DNA of 64,000 nucleotides, taken from Coriaria nepalensis (Eukaryota; Streptophyta; Magnoliopsida; Cucurbitales; Coriariaceae). The stretch is taken from assembly GCA_027186245.1 (NCBI GenBank), contig CP114486.1, positions 4,059,501 to 4,123,500 on the forward strand, read 5' to 3'. Below the pieces are notes generated by a model. The model saw only the letters and a program-made list of their open reading frames with translations. It did not search any database and had not been told where the DNA came from. The position numbers and the translations under genes are program-made. This document shows, piece by piece, positions 1 to 11,053 of this stretch (position 1 is its first letter; each line of letters starts with the position of its first letter).

Positions 1-344
1 TGAGTTTATAAGAACTCTAGGGTTAAAGATGCTATCAGAGATTACACAGTTCAGTCGTAGCTGTTTAGATATTTTAAGAGGAATTATTGCAATTGGTGTG
101 TTAGATCCATATATATATACATTCATACTATATCTTCAATTAATGTCCGACTTTTTTGGCATATTCCTTTTATATTATTAGTTCGCTCGTTAAAATTAGA
201 AAAATAATGAGAAAAATGAATTATTTATATTAATATTAATTAATTAATCCTATATATATATATATATACTTAGTTTGGTCGCACAACCGAACCATAGATA
301 CATTCATTATAAGTGATTGGAGTTGCTTATGGTTCTAATTAGAG

Positions 345-640
345 ATTGTAAAATTTTATTTGGTTAAGTAATATTTGTTATTATTTATTAATAATATTAA
401 TTTTTAATTTATTAAATAATAATGATTAAGAATGATTATTTATTTATTTATTTTAATAATATATAGTAAAATAGTTTATTTATTTTAATGGTGGTAACTT
501 TAAATATATTAACAATCCAATTTTTTTTAATCAGACTCAATCACTATTTACTTCATAGACTATCAGTTATGATACTTGACAAGTCGAAACTCTTATCGAT
601 TTATAACTGTTATTCTTCTAGCTTATGTAATTCATAATCT
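345..640 (+). repeat. Truncated copy A of the hAT-like hairpin repeat family
   Basis: This segment aligns by eye with 47935-48200. Shared phrases include 'tagtaaaatagtttatttat', 'aatcagactcaat' followed by 'cttcatagacta', and 'cagttatgatact'. The right half of the hairpin is still visible but heavily diverged (640 side). The terminal repeats seen in the two fuller copies are not recognisable here, so only the core is annotated. Confidence 0.6.
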
Positions 641-1610
641 TTAAACTGGGCCTGCTAGACTTTACATTGTGGGCTGGACCTACCTTGACCTAAGTAGATG
701 AACTTCGTACTGGTTTTGAACTTGTGATAGCTAGTCTTTCAAATAGCCCAGTAAGTTTGTATGATAAGAAAACAAAAAGGCCACAACATCCAGCGGTTAT
801 GTGAGATCTGAAAAGAAACTCAAATATAGTCATAGATGATATTTAATGAAATCTTACAGAGTTATTAGAATAGAATAATGGAATTCATACTTAGATTAGT
901 CACAAAGGGTTAGTATTTTTTTTATTAATGGCAACTTCAGTTTCACTTGGGATTGTAATTAATATTACTTAATTAATTATTATGACACTAAAAAACATAC
1001 AGAATCATGAAATATGAGAATAAAAAGAGTGAGTTTCGGTGTTCTTAATTTTTAGCTTTTCGAATAAAAAATTGATTCTCTATGATTTTGACTAATATGG
1101 GTTGCAAGCATCTGACAATATATATATATATATATATATACAATTATTACAAAAATCGATTTTTAAGATACAAATTATAAAAACCATGGCTTAAAACTAT
1201 CCATAATTAGTGATAAATTAATTTTTATATTAAAATATTGACACTGTACAAATGATATGAAAATTCTAATTGAAAGGAAGGAATACTGATGATACTGAGA
1301 CCTAAGAGAGGCACGCACACCAACGATCATTAGAAGTTTATGGGACACACCTTACGTTGCTACTCAGTACGCACACTCTCCTGGACCCACCAGATCTATA
1401 CCTCTGATCCACCGACACCTATAAGTCGGCAACCAACGACATTGTTCTTTTGTTTGACCCACCAGATCTATACCGTAGAGACTGGATTTTCAGTATGTGA
1501 TCGTGATTTCTGATTAATATAGTTTGAAATTTTTGTTTATATATTTTATATAAATATAAATAAATAAATATATATATATATATTATAAAACTCTTAGTTT
1601 TAAATTTGTA

Positions 1611-2090
1611 GAGTTTTTTATATAGTTTAATGATATCTTAATCAGATTTATATAAAGAAAAATATTCTTTAAATTGATTTATTAATATTGAATTTAGGCT
1701 CGAAATATTAATTTTCGACTCATTCCACTGCAAAATCTTTATGCATATATTTTGGACTAGTTTCAAAAATTGTAAAATAGACTTTAAGATGTTTCAATAA
1801 AGTTTATGAATATCTTAATCGAAATTATATAACCTAAAGTTTAATATAACCTAGAGTTTTTTATATAGTTTAATGATATCTTAATCGGATTTATATAAAA
1901 AAAAATTCTTCAAATTGATTTATTAATATTGAGTTTGGGCTCGAAATATTAATTTCCGACCCATTCCATTGCAAAATTTTTATGCATATATTTTGGACTA
2001 GTTTCAAAAATTATAAAATAGGTTTTAAGATGTTTCAATAAATATCTTAATCGAAATTATATAACCTAAATAAAATTTTATGAAATTGAT
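1611..2090. repeat. Direct tandem duplication, about 243-bp period
   Basis: The phrase 'gagttttttatatagtttaa' occurs at 1611 and again at 1854. The copies stay similar through 'gcatatattttggactagtt' and 'aagatgtttcaata' to about 2070-2090. There are scattered substitutions and a short deletion (about 14 bp) near the end of the second copy. No coding content is visible. Confidence 0.85.
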
Positions 2091-3210
2091 TGGATAATGT
2101 TTAGTTTTGGTCCAAAATATTAATTTTAGACTGGTTATAGATATTATATATATATATATATATATTATAAAACTTAACTCTAAAAGCTTTTCTACATAGT
2201 TGAGGAACACTTCAATCAGAGTTATATAATCAGAGAAAAAAATTCTTGAAGTTGATTAGATAATCATTAGTTTTCAAACTAAGATTTCAGAACAAAACTC
2301 AAGATTTCAGAATGAATTTCAGAGTTATATATACTATTTTTTATAATCTTATAACATCTGAAACCAATCTAAAATACATGAACAAAAATTTCAGATTGAA
2401 ACATGTCCGAAATCAACATTTCAAACCAAAACATAAGATATTCAATCAACTTCAATAATTATTATATCGGGTTATATAATTCTGATTGAGATGTTCCTGA
2501 ACTTTATGGAAAACTTTCAGAATATAATTTTATGATATATATATATTTCTAAAATTTTATAATATTTGGAACTAATGCAAAATATGTAGACAAAGATTTC
2601 TGATTGAAAACAGTCTGAAATCAACATTTCAAACTAAAATTCAACATTATTTAGTCAACTTAAAAAAAATTATCACAAATTATAACTCGACTAAGGTGTT
2701 CATGAGTTTTATGAAAAGTTTTAATAGACTAATTTTGTGATATATTTTTTAAATAAATTTATAACATCCTGAAGTCCAAAATATATGGAGAAAAATTTCA
2801 CATGAGAATTAATCTAATATTATTCAATCAATTTTAATAATTTTTATTTCAAATTATATAATTCAAACTGAAATATTTTTAGAATCTATAAAAATATATA
2901 AAAGTATAATTTTATGATATATATATATATATATATATTTTTTACATAATTTTATAAAATCTAAAATTAGTCCGAAATATATAATAATTTACTTATTTCT
3001 TTTATTATTTTCCAAATTATAAAAGAAAAAGAAAAAAAAATTGGAAGAAGAAGGTCATTTGACAAGTTTTCAAAATGAAGTATTTGAAAAAAAAATTGAC
3101 ATAAAGTCAATTAGCTAAAAATCCCAACTTCAAAATAAAGATATAAAAAAGCCTTTTTTTTATATATCCTTTTAATTCTTAAAATTAAAAAAAAATAAAA
3201 ATAATAATCT

Positions 3211-5470
3211 TTAATGTTTTCTACGCTGATCTATTTCACTAAGTTCCCCTCCCCTACATACCCTTGCATCAATCACCACTTCCCCTTTCTTCTTCTTATT
3301 CCTCTTCACCATTCTGCAACAATTCCTCCTTGGAGACTGCACAACACCAAAAAACACATACATATTCAATCGGATTCCATTCCATCTAAACTTGATTAGA
3401 GCAAAAGGTGGGACAGAGTTAAGAAGCAAAAAACTTACTCTATCCCATAAGTGAGGGTCCGCTTTCTTAGTAACCTGGACAACATTAACCTCTTCAGGGT
3501 TGGCCATCTTCCACCGACACATCGGATGTGGGACATGATGTTTAACGTACTCACTAACTGTATCATTAGTCGAAGGATCGATCCAAACCTTTGACAGGTA
3601 AAAAATGAAAGGAACTTGGCAAGGGTTCCGACTAAAAGGCCTAGTATTGAAAGCATAAGCCGTGTAATCTGCTCTTTTATACCAATTCAAGAATGTTCTA
3701 GACGGCATTTCGATCTCTCGGGGAGAGAACACTCCCCGGAAAATCTGGACGGCAAATCCCCATGAGATAGAGACGGTCCATGTATTTGACTTGTCGTAGC
3801 AGATGGATTGCTGCATTAGTGCAGCCGAGTCTATGGTCATTGGTGCCGTCAGGTGTTTGAGGGCTTGGACCCGGGTCAAGTTTGGGAAAATGGGCTCGAC
3901 CACATCCAGGTGGTGGAGAGTGACCAATGGTGTTACTGGATGGGCCGATAGCAACCCGAATAGACTCCCGTACACATCATACTGATCATCATTCAAATCC
4001 ATTAACAGCATCAGATTCAGAACAACAAAAAGAGAAACATCACAATTCACAGTTCCACTTTTAGAGTCTAATGTTCAAACTTCCCGTTAAAATATAGTTT
4101 TTTCACTTTTACCATATTTACCATTAGGGGTATGGGCAAAACAGTGAGACATACTCGATAAAAGCTCAGAAACAGAGTTATTGATTGGAGAAAACGACAG
4201 GTCGGCCAATAACTTTCAGTATTGCCTAGAAAACGGAGACGTTGATACTTCAAATTAGTAGAGTAAACCAGTTAATTAATGAAGGGGCTAAAACCTTAAA
4301 CCACAGAATTAAGAGCCCCTAAACTAACTTATTAATAGGAACAGAAGCCACTGTTTTTTGTACAGAAAACAGAAAACACAAACAAAAAACAACAGAAACC
4401 ACCGACAACATGGACATGCCACATGGACAGGGTAACCTGAAAAATAAATTTGGGGGAAAAAAAACAAAAAAAAACAGAGAGTGGGTGAGTGAACTCACCT
4501 GGTGAAAACCGAGTTCTTTAGTGAGTGGGACACCGAGTTCTGCCATACAAGCTTGCATCCGATCATCGGAGCCGTACAGTCCGGGGTATCTAGGTATGCA
4601 CCTGTCCTGCACTTTATGTAGAGCTTTAGCTAATGGGTAACTAATGGCGAACCCGCCGCCGCCATAAGCCATATTATACGAGAAATAAATGTTCTGCAGG
4701 TGACTCTCTGACGAGCTACCGATATAGTAAAACTCGTTGTGGTCGTATTTTCTGAGAACTCGGAGAAGATTTTCCGTCACGAAGAAGGTATCATCGTCTC
4801 CCATCACGAACCACCTCACGTCCTTTAGTCCGAGACGCAGTGTCTCGGAAACGATCCGTGAGATCCGAATCGCCGAGCGGTCTCCCTGCCGGTTCTTGTA
4901 AGGGAACTTCGAGGTGTCGCCGGAGATCTTAATTTCCGGCAGACCTTCGTTCTTGGACGTCTGGACCGGTCGGTCGAGCCACACTATTCCTCTCATCTGC
5001 TTGGGTTTAAACCAGAGCTTGATGTATTTTTTCCTTCGTTCCCATAGCTTAGCCGACGCTGCGATTCCGAAAACGACGTGTCGGATTTCCGTTTGCGACT
5101 CGTGAACAGTATCTTCTCGAGATTTGCGTGAAACGACAGGCCGGTCCAGGTCCGTGGCGGTATGGTTCTGGAGCAATGGCGGTGAAAAGGCGGCGGTTTT
5201 GGCCGTGGTGGCAAGATTGGGGGAGGAAGGAGGGGAGGCGAGGAGGTGAGAGGTGGTGAAGGGCTGTTCGTCATGGTTGGGGCAGGGGCGGGAGAAGGAG
5301 AGGAGCTTAAGAGTGTAGAAGACGTAGGAGATTGAGACGAAGAAGATGAGGAAGACGAGGAGCTTGGAAAAGGTTCTGAATGGAGAGGTGTTACCAGCTC
5401 CGGTAATAGGATTACCGGACGGAAACCTCACCGGATCCCAAACGGATTTATCGGAATCTTTCTGCGCCAT
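3211..5470 (-). CDS. GT31-like (DUF604) glycosyltransferase, Golgi type II membrane protein
   Basis: Three exons on the minus strand: 5470-4499, 3981-3439 and 3336-3211, all with GT-AG introns, giving 546 aa. The ATG at 5470 is the first in frame; the open frame extends upstream but has no ATG. One hydrophobic anchor lies at about residues 35-57, followed by a Ser/Pro-rich stem and a fringe-like catalytic domain. A metal-binding DDD triad sits in VMGDDDTFFV (residues 225-227). Downstream blocks typical of DUF604 include FGLLSAHPVTPL, LHHLDVVEPIFPN and the C-terminal RRNCC. Plant members resemble beta-1,3-glycosyltransferases, but donor and acceptor sugars are mostly unknown. The exon 1/2 junction restores the family sequence GFHQ-YDVYG. 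The gene appears intact. Confidence 0.88.
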
Positions 5471-7656
5471 CTTATCAAGCCGTTCCGAATCCAAGAATAT
5501 CGTTATCTCCCTCGCGATAATCAGAGCTTCTGCATTGTCTCGATGAAGAGGATTCGTTTCAGATCTCTTTGTTTTCAATCAAAATAAATGGAGTGAAATA
5601 TTTTACAACAAAGAAAGCGGGAAAACAAAAAGAAAAATTAAAAAAAAAAAAAGCAAAGGAAATATTCGTGGGAATGTGAAAGTTAGAAGGAGTGAGAGGG
5701 AGAGGGAGAGGGAGAGGAAGAGGAAGAGGGAAGGAGACGAAGAAATTCGCAGGCCGATGGTAGAAGGAGAAGAAGAGCAGGAAATCGGACAGGTGGCGAT
5801 GAGAGAGAGTGAGCGAAATTTAAGCAATTTGCTATGCGCTTTGTGATCACTGCATGAGGGATTTAATCGCATGCGGTCGATATCATGAGAAGGATTCTTA
5901 AGTTTAACTTCTTAGTCAGATGGGTGACACGTAGGATATTATATTTGTTATGGAGTTCAATTAATCATAACATATCATTATCTGGTGAAGGAGTACAATT
6001 AACACTATTAAACTAGTAATCAAATCTATCAGCTTAGACCACATCAGACCGTTACTGATTCGGATAACATGTTAAGTCCTCTTCCCGTACAATCTCCATT
6101 TTAACTTGGTTTCAATTTTCAATTTCACAATGCTCATAGGTTTCTAGATTTAAAATATATAATAAATATTTTTTTTTAAATAATGTTTTTATATTTTCGA
6201 ATTATTTATAAATTATTATAAAAATTATTTTTAGGATATAAGGTAATAGTATTTTTTTTTTGAAATATTAATATGTATTTAGTTTTTAACAGTAGGAAAA
6301 CATAATATAAGAAAAATGTTTTTTTCTTTTTACAAATTTTTTATATTTATAAATAAAATTGATAATGTAAAAATATTTTATTAATAATTACTTTTTATTT
6401 ATTATTATAAATATTTATTATTTATAATTACTTATAAATAAATACTATTTTTGGGCTAAAAAATCCCAACTGTATCTATTACAATATAATAATGATTATT
6501 GATGTGTCAAAATTTTACAAGTCACCTTAATCAATTAAATCTTACGTGTAATAACACCCATCCTATGTGTCATTACCCACCCGTTTTGTCTAATAACCCA
6601 CCCGAAAAAATCGATTCCTTTTATTTGCAAGTTCTTTCATCTGCACTCTGTAAGTTGAAGAGGATGATTCCTTCTCCCCAAGTTCAATAGGATGATTTGC
6701 CTGAAAATGCCGGAATGAGATCGATTCCCACCTGCTTTGTCGTTCGAGGCCTATGCGTTTCCACCCCGATGCTCGAGCTTTATGTTCACAGGATCAAAAC
6801 AATTGAGAGATGTTTTAGCCAAACCATGATATAGTAGAATAAATTTTGGAATGAAATTATCGATCTTTAAATAAAAAATTAATTTTTATTAAAATATATT
6901 GAAATGGGTTTTTAATAATAGTTTAAATTTTATAAATATACAAAAATTATATTTAATTATTATATACATTATTATTTATTTATACAAAAAAAAATTAATA
7001 AAAAAAAAATTAAAAGGTCTAAGATCGACCTTAGTTACCTTGGTCAAGGCCGTCCCTAATTCTTGCAACCTTTTGTAAGCATATTTCTTTACGCCTAATA
7101 ATTTGGTTGCTATATGGAACACTAGAAATTGAGATATGTGAGTAAATTACTTCTTCAATGGTTTACTCCATTTTCTTCTTACTCTCATCCTTAACTTTTC
7201 TCCATTTGTACTCAGAATAAGCTTCTCATGGCTTTCTCAAAACCTAGAGAGAAAGAAAGAGAGGGAAGTAGTGAGATACGAGTGCTTGGTCCCAATAAAA
7301 TGGTAAAACAAACAAGTTTCATTAAATTATATTTACTTTCTCACTAAAAACCAGTATTATTAAATCTACGATAAAGGAGGAAGATGGACCAGAATACCAG
7401 ATGAAGAAGATCGAGAAGGGGAATCTATGAATGTAAAACTACTACTACTCGCTCCATTGATAACTATGGATAACTATGGATATGGGTGGGTCTTCCTATT
7501 ACAATACCGACCCGTTTAAGTATTTTTGCCGCATACTCATTAATTGACGTGACAAATGTGATTAGATTGTCAAATCATTAAGCATGGAATCTATAATGGA
7601 GAGAGAGTTTTTCACCTCATTTAAAATTTTTTTGCAGGAACTCTTATTATTACCCC

Positions 7657-7742
<86 letters not shown>
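7657..7742. repeat. (TTA)n trinucleotide microsatellite
   Basis: About 28 uninterrupted ATT/TTA units. It lies some 420 bp upstream of the PPR start codon. A repeat this pure and long is likely to vary in length between individuals. Confidence 0.97.
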
Positions 7743-7744
<2 letters not shown>

Positions 7745-7976
7745 TTGTTAAAACTTTTTAACGAACAATAAAAGATAATTAAATATTCACTAAATTACAA
7801 AAACTTCATATCTAATAAATTTTTTGTGTTAGATCTTGATTCAAAAATGATATGTGAACAGTATAATCACAAAATAAAATCTATATATTAAATTTATTTT
7901 GCCTATTTTCTATTCAAATGGTCCACACTAATTTGTGACTCCTAATAATTACTTTCTATTTAAAGACTTTGACCTT

Positions 7977-8030
7977 ACTTAATACTTAATACTTAATACT
8001 TAATACTTAATACTTAATACTTTAATACTT
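7977..8030. repeat. Short tandem repeat, 7-bp unit TTAATAC
   Basis: Six to seven near-perfect copies of 'acttaat'/'ttaatac' in a row, ending in a slightly altered unit ('actttaatactt'). It lies in the presumed promoter of the PPR gene. Confidence 0.92.
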
Positions 8031-8109
8031 CAAAAAAGATAACAAAAAGTTCGTTAGCTTGTTGTGATTAACTCGAAAAGAATAATAATCTTCGCGTGCT
8101 GTGGGCGTC

Positions 8110-8168
8110 ATGTCGTATTTGTAATCGCAGGGAGATTCGGTAGTCTGACGGCCATAACCATGGAATGA
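8110..8168 (+). promoter_or_regulatory. Two very short upstream ORFs in front of the PPR start
   Basis: The first uORF is ATG at 8110 with four codons (M S Y L, stop TAA at 8122-8124). The second is ATG at 8160, a two-codon ORF whose stop TGA (8166-8168) overlaps the PPR start codon (8165-8167). The two-codon ORF has the stronger start context, AACCATGG, with A at -3 and G at +4. The real start has G at -3 but A at +4. Whether both lie in the mRNA depends on the transcription start, which I cannot see. Confidence 0.55.
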
Positions 8169-10588
8169 AGAAGTTCATTTCGACACTGTCGTCTCACCAC
8201 TGCTCCTCCATCAAATCGTTACTACACAATCGTCTCTATCCACAAGCTCTGAAATCGTCCATTGCTTCTCTTCCCAATTATCCTCTCCTCACCGATGAAA
8301 TCTACGCTCTCTTCATCAAATCCGGTCACATTCTTGATCATTTCCTCTCCGCCAGTCTCCTCTCTCATTTCTCAAAAATCGGAGATTTTTCTCGGTCTAT
8401 AGGGTACCTATTTGATACCCTAAACCCAGATATAGTCACTTACAACGCTCTTCTTTCAGGGTATGCTCGATTCGGGTTAAGTGAAGCTGGTTTTGGGCTT
8501 TTTCGTGAGTTGAGACATCTAGGTTTGAAGCCCGATGTGTTTACGTCTAGTTCGTTGGTTAAACTCTGTAAGAGTCTGGAAGATAATGAGATTGTTCATG
8601 GAGTTTGTTTCCGAATGGGGTTTAGTTCAGCTACTTATTTGGTCAGTGGCTTTACAGAGAATTACGCTAGGGCAGGGGAAATTTGCTCGGCGGAGAAGTG
8701 CTTTGAGGAGTGTTCGGTTTTGGATTCTGTGGTATGGACCTCTATGATTTCTGGATTTGTTTGGAATGAGGAGTTTGAGAAGGGGAAAGAGGTTTTTGTG
8801 GAGATGATGAAATTGGGTTTTGATTTGAATGAGTTTTGTTTGACTAGTGCTCTTGGTGCAATGTTTGATGTCAGAGAGGGTAAATCGATTCATGGAGTTG
8901 GCTTCAAGATGGGTCTTTTATGTGGTGGTTCAATTTATTTAAGCAATGCCGTTATGAATATGTACTCTAGGTGTGGGAATAAGCCCGATGCAGTCAAAGT
9001 GTTTGATGATATGCCTGAACCAGATATAGTCTCTTGGACTGAAAGGATAGGTGCTGCTCGAGATGATTTTGAGGCGCTTGAGTTGTTTAGAGATTTGCAT
9101 TCCAGAGATTTACAGCTGATCAATGAGTATACAGTAATCAATGTCTTGTTACACATTGGAAGCTCAGGAAAGGTAAAATCTTTCAAGCAAATCCAAGCAC
9201 TTTGTCAAAAAGCTGGTTTTTTGGTATTTATATCGCTCTGCAATTCAATTATATCAATAAATGGAAAATGCGGGGATATGGATGATGCTAGACGCGTTTT
9301 TGATGATATGCCTGAACCGGATTCTGTTTCCTGGAATTCATTGATCGGTGGTTATTCGGAAAATGGACTTGTTTGCGAGGCTTTGACATTATTTTCTCAA
9401 ATGCGTGATTTTTCTCTACATCCTAATTTATTTACTTTTTCTAGCCTTCTTTATGGTTTGTCCAAATCCAGTTTGGAAAAGACTGTGATGCAAATTCATT
9501 CGTATGTAACAAAATTTGGTTTGACTTCAGATCATTCCATGGTCTCATGCTTGATTACAGCATATGGTAAGTGTAATGCGATAGATGAATCAAAGCGGGT
9601 TTTTTCAGAGATTGATGCAAAAAACGTTATATATATGAATACTATGTTAACCATTTTTGTCCAATCTGGTCTTCATACTGATGCTCTTGATTTGTTCAAC
9701 ATCTCAAGAGATTTGCACAACCATGACATTGATGGCACGTCTTTTAGTATTGCTATTAAATCTTGTGGTGCTTTATCTGATCTTGATCAAGGAAAAATGA
9801 TTATTGGAACTTCCTTTAAAATTGGATTTGATGAAGATAACTTTGTTGAAAGTGCTGTTATAGACATGTACTGTAAGTGCGGATGCATAGCTGAGGCAGA
9901 AAAGGCTTTTAAGATGAAATCTACTGATTATAATCTAGCTGTTTGGAATGCTATGATAACTGGATATTCTCAGCATGGCCATGCTAATGAAGTTTCCTTG
10001 CTTTTCAGAAAGATGTCTGATTTAGGAATAGAACCTGATGAAATAACTTTTCTTGGAGTTCTTAGTGCATTCCGTCATGTGGGTTTGGTGAAAGAGGCTC
10101 GCTCTTGCTTAGACTCCATGTTTGTAGTTTATGGAGTGATGCCTTGTCTAGAACACTATGCTTGTATGGTCGATTTGCTAGGTAGAGTAGGGCTTTTGGA
10201 AGATGCAAAGAGAGTTATTGAGGAAATGCCCATTGGGGCAGATGCTTATATATGGCAGATTCTTTTATCGGCTTGTAATGATCATGGGAATATTGATATG
10301 GGATTAATTGCTGGGCGGAAACTTGTTGACATTCAGCCTGGAAATGAATCGGCATATCTTCTTCTGTCTAATCTCTATGCTAAGGCGGGCATGTGGAGTG
10401 ATGTGGGAAAATTGCGAAGGGAAATGAAGGAAAAAGTAATAAGGAAAGAGCCGGGCTCTAGTTGGATTCAGGTTGGGAGAATCACACATTTCTTCTACGC
10501 TGGTGATAATTCACATTCTAGGAGTGGAGAGATTTACATGCAGCTAACAAGTGTGTATGGGCAAATACTAGCATCATCTCCAAGGTAA
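8165..10588 (+). CDS. Pentatricopeptide repeat protein, PLS class, E subgroup
   Basis: Single-exon gene of 807 aa. From about residue 60 the protein is a chain of PPR motifs of the P, L and S types. Examples are PDIVTYNALLSGYARFGL (about 88-105), DSVVWTSMISGF, PDSVSWNSLIGGYSENG and LAVWNAMITGYSQHG. The C-terminal 90 or so residues match the E/E+ region (GNESAYLLLSNLYAKAG, then KEPGSSWIQV and a HFFYAGDNSH block). No DYW deaminase domain follows. Such proteins bind specific organellar RNAs and act in C-to-U editing or maturation. The N-terminus is basic and Ser-rich, compatible with import into mitochondria or plastids. Lack of introns is usual for the family. The exact target RNA cannot be read from the sequence. 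Confidence 0.93.
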   Translation: MKKFISTLSSHHCSSIKSLLHNRLYPQALKSSIASLPNYPLLTDEIYALFIKSGHILDHFLSASLLSHFSKIGDFSRSIGYLFDTLNPDIVTYNALLSGYARFGLSEAGFGLFRELRHLGLKPDVFTSSSLVKLCKSLEDNEIVHGVCFRMGFSSATYLVSGFTENYARAGEICSAEKCFEECSVLDSVVWTSMISGFVWNEEFEKGKEVFVEMMKLGFDLNEFCLTSALGAMFDVREGKSIHGVGFKMGLLCGGSIYLSNAVMNMYSRCGNKPDAVKVFDDMPEPDIVSWTERIGAARDDFEALELFRDLHSRDLQLINEYTVINVLLHIGSSGKVKSFKQIQALCQKAGFLVFISLCNSIISINGKCGDMDDARRVFDDMPEPDSVSWNSLIGGYSENGLVCEALTLFSQMRDFSLHPNLFTFSSLLYGLSKSSLEKTVMQIHSYVTKFGLTSDHSMVSCLITAYGKCNAIDESKRVFSEIDAKNVIYMNTMLTIFVQSGLHTDALDLFNISRDLHNHDIDGTSFSIAIKSCGALSDLDQGKMIIGTSFKIGFDEDNFVESAVIDMYCKCGCIAEAEKAFKMKSTDYNLAVWNAMITGYSQHGHANEVSLLFRKMSDLGIEPDEITFLGVLSAFRHVGLVKEARSCLDSMFVVYGVMPCLEHYACMVDLLGRVGLLEDAKRVIEEMPIGADAYIWQILLSACNDHGNIDMGLIAGRKLVDIQPGNESAYLLLSNLYAKAGMWSDVGKLRREMKEKVIRKEPGSSWIQVGRITHFFYAGDNSHSRSGEIYMQLTSVYGQILASSPR

Positions 10589-10737
10589 AAAAAAATGGTG
10601 AGAATTAATTAAGTGTATTATTAAATCAAGTAGAGAAATGCTGCAAGTAATACCTGCTACATAATTACATCAAGAAGGTAAACAAAAAAAAAAAAAAAAG
10701 AAATCAGAAAATCTATGATGGAGATGAAGAGCTGCGT

Positions 10738-10938
10738 CTAATTATGAGTGTGATTGAGATGGATTTTCCTGGTGGAACTTATGCCAACTGAAGCAGCTCG
10801 AGAAAGCACATAAGCTATAGAATGGAAAGCATTTGCAGCCATTCTCAGCTTAATCTGACCCCTTTTTGGACAAGGCCTTCTGCTTCTGAAGCTTCGGGCA
10901 ATTGCAGGTGCAGGAAATCTACCGACCTTGTTACTCAT
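10738..10938 (-). CDS. Small basic protein, probable plant-specific gene of unknown function
   Basis: A 66-aa single-exon reading frame converging on the PPR gene. The protein is strongly basic (many Arg/Lys, almost no acidic residues), with a core RSRRPCPKRGQIKLRMAANA followed by FHSIAYVLSRA, likely an amphipathic helix. I recall similar short plant proteins with a 'PKRGQIK' core but cannot name the family. Support for a real gene: an A at -3 before the ATG, a TATA-like run on the minus strand at 11045-11053 (about 107 bp upstream), and a coherent composition. No signal peptide or membrane segment is seen. It could still be a chance ORF. Confidence 0.5.
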   Translation of the reverse strand: MSNKVGRFPAPAIARSFRSRRPCPKRGQIKLRMAANAFHSIAYVLSRAASVGISSTRKIHLNHTHN

Positions 10939-11044
10939 GATGTTGAAGAAAAAGCAAGGTAAGTTCTAGAAATGCTTTCTGTTTGGATAATGTTAGAGAA
11001 GAAAGTTTCTTGCTTGGATATGATTAACACTGCATTCTAGTACC

Positions 11045-11053
11045 TATATATAT
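11045..11053 (-). promoter_or_regulatory. Possible TATA box of the small basic-protein gene
   Basis: Alternating TA run ('tatatatat') about 107 bp upstream of the ATG at 10938, read on the minus strand. Support is positional only; such runs are common in this DNA. Confidence 0.35.

Larger units (their letters stand above)
1..3210. other. AT-rich intergenic flank with repeats, no gene seen
   Basis: No reading frame with recognisable protein content was found. The stretch is very AT-rich, with several (TA)n runs (near 250-268, 1118-1141, 2145-2165 and 2920-2938). It holds an old copy of the hAT-like repeat family near 345-640 and a 243-bp tandem duplication at 1611-2090, listed separately. The block at 2200-2960 repeats phrases resembling that duplication in weaker form, so it is probably more of the same decayed repeat. 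The last 200 bases lie downstream of the GT31 gene and probably contain its 3' UTR. Confidence 0.6.
5471..8109. other. Intergenic region between GT31 gene and PPR gene
   Basis: The first roughly 400 bases are the leader and promoter side of the minus-strand GT31 gene, including a GA/CT-rich microsatellite at about 5693-5735 of the kind common in plant 5' UTRs. From 6150 to 7050 the DNA is very AT-rich and featureless. Short ORFs here have no recognisable content. The right end carries a (TTA)n microsatellite and a 7-bp tandem repeat before the PPR gene. Confidence 0.55.

Noticed and set aside
5471..5578. Upstream extension of the GT31 reading frame
   Set aside because: The extension begins at TTG and has no ATG; the first in-frame ATG is at 5470, just before the membrane anchor at the expected distance.
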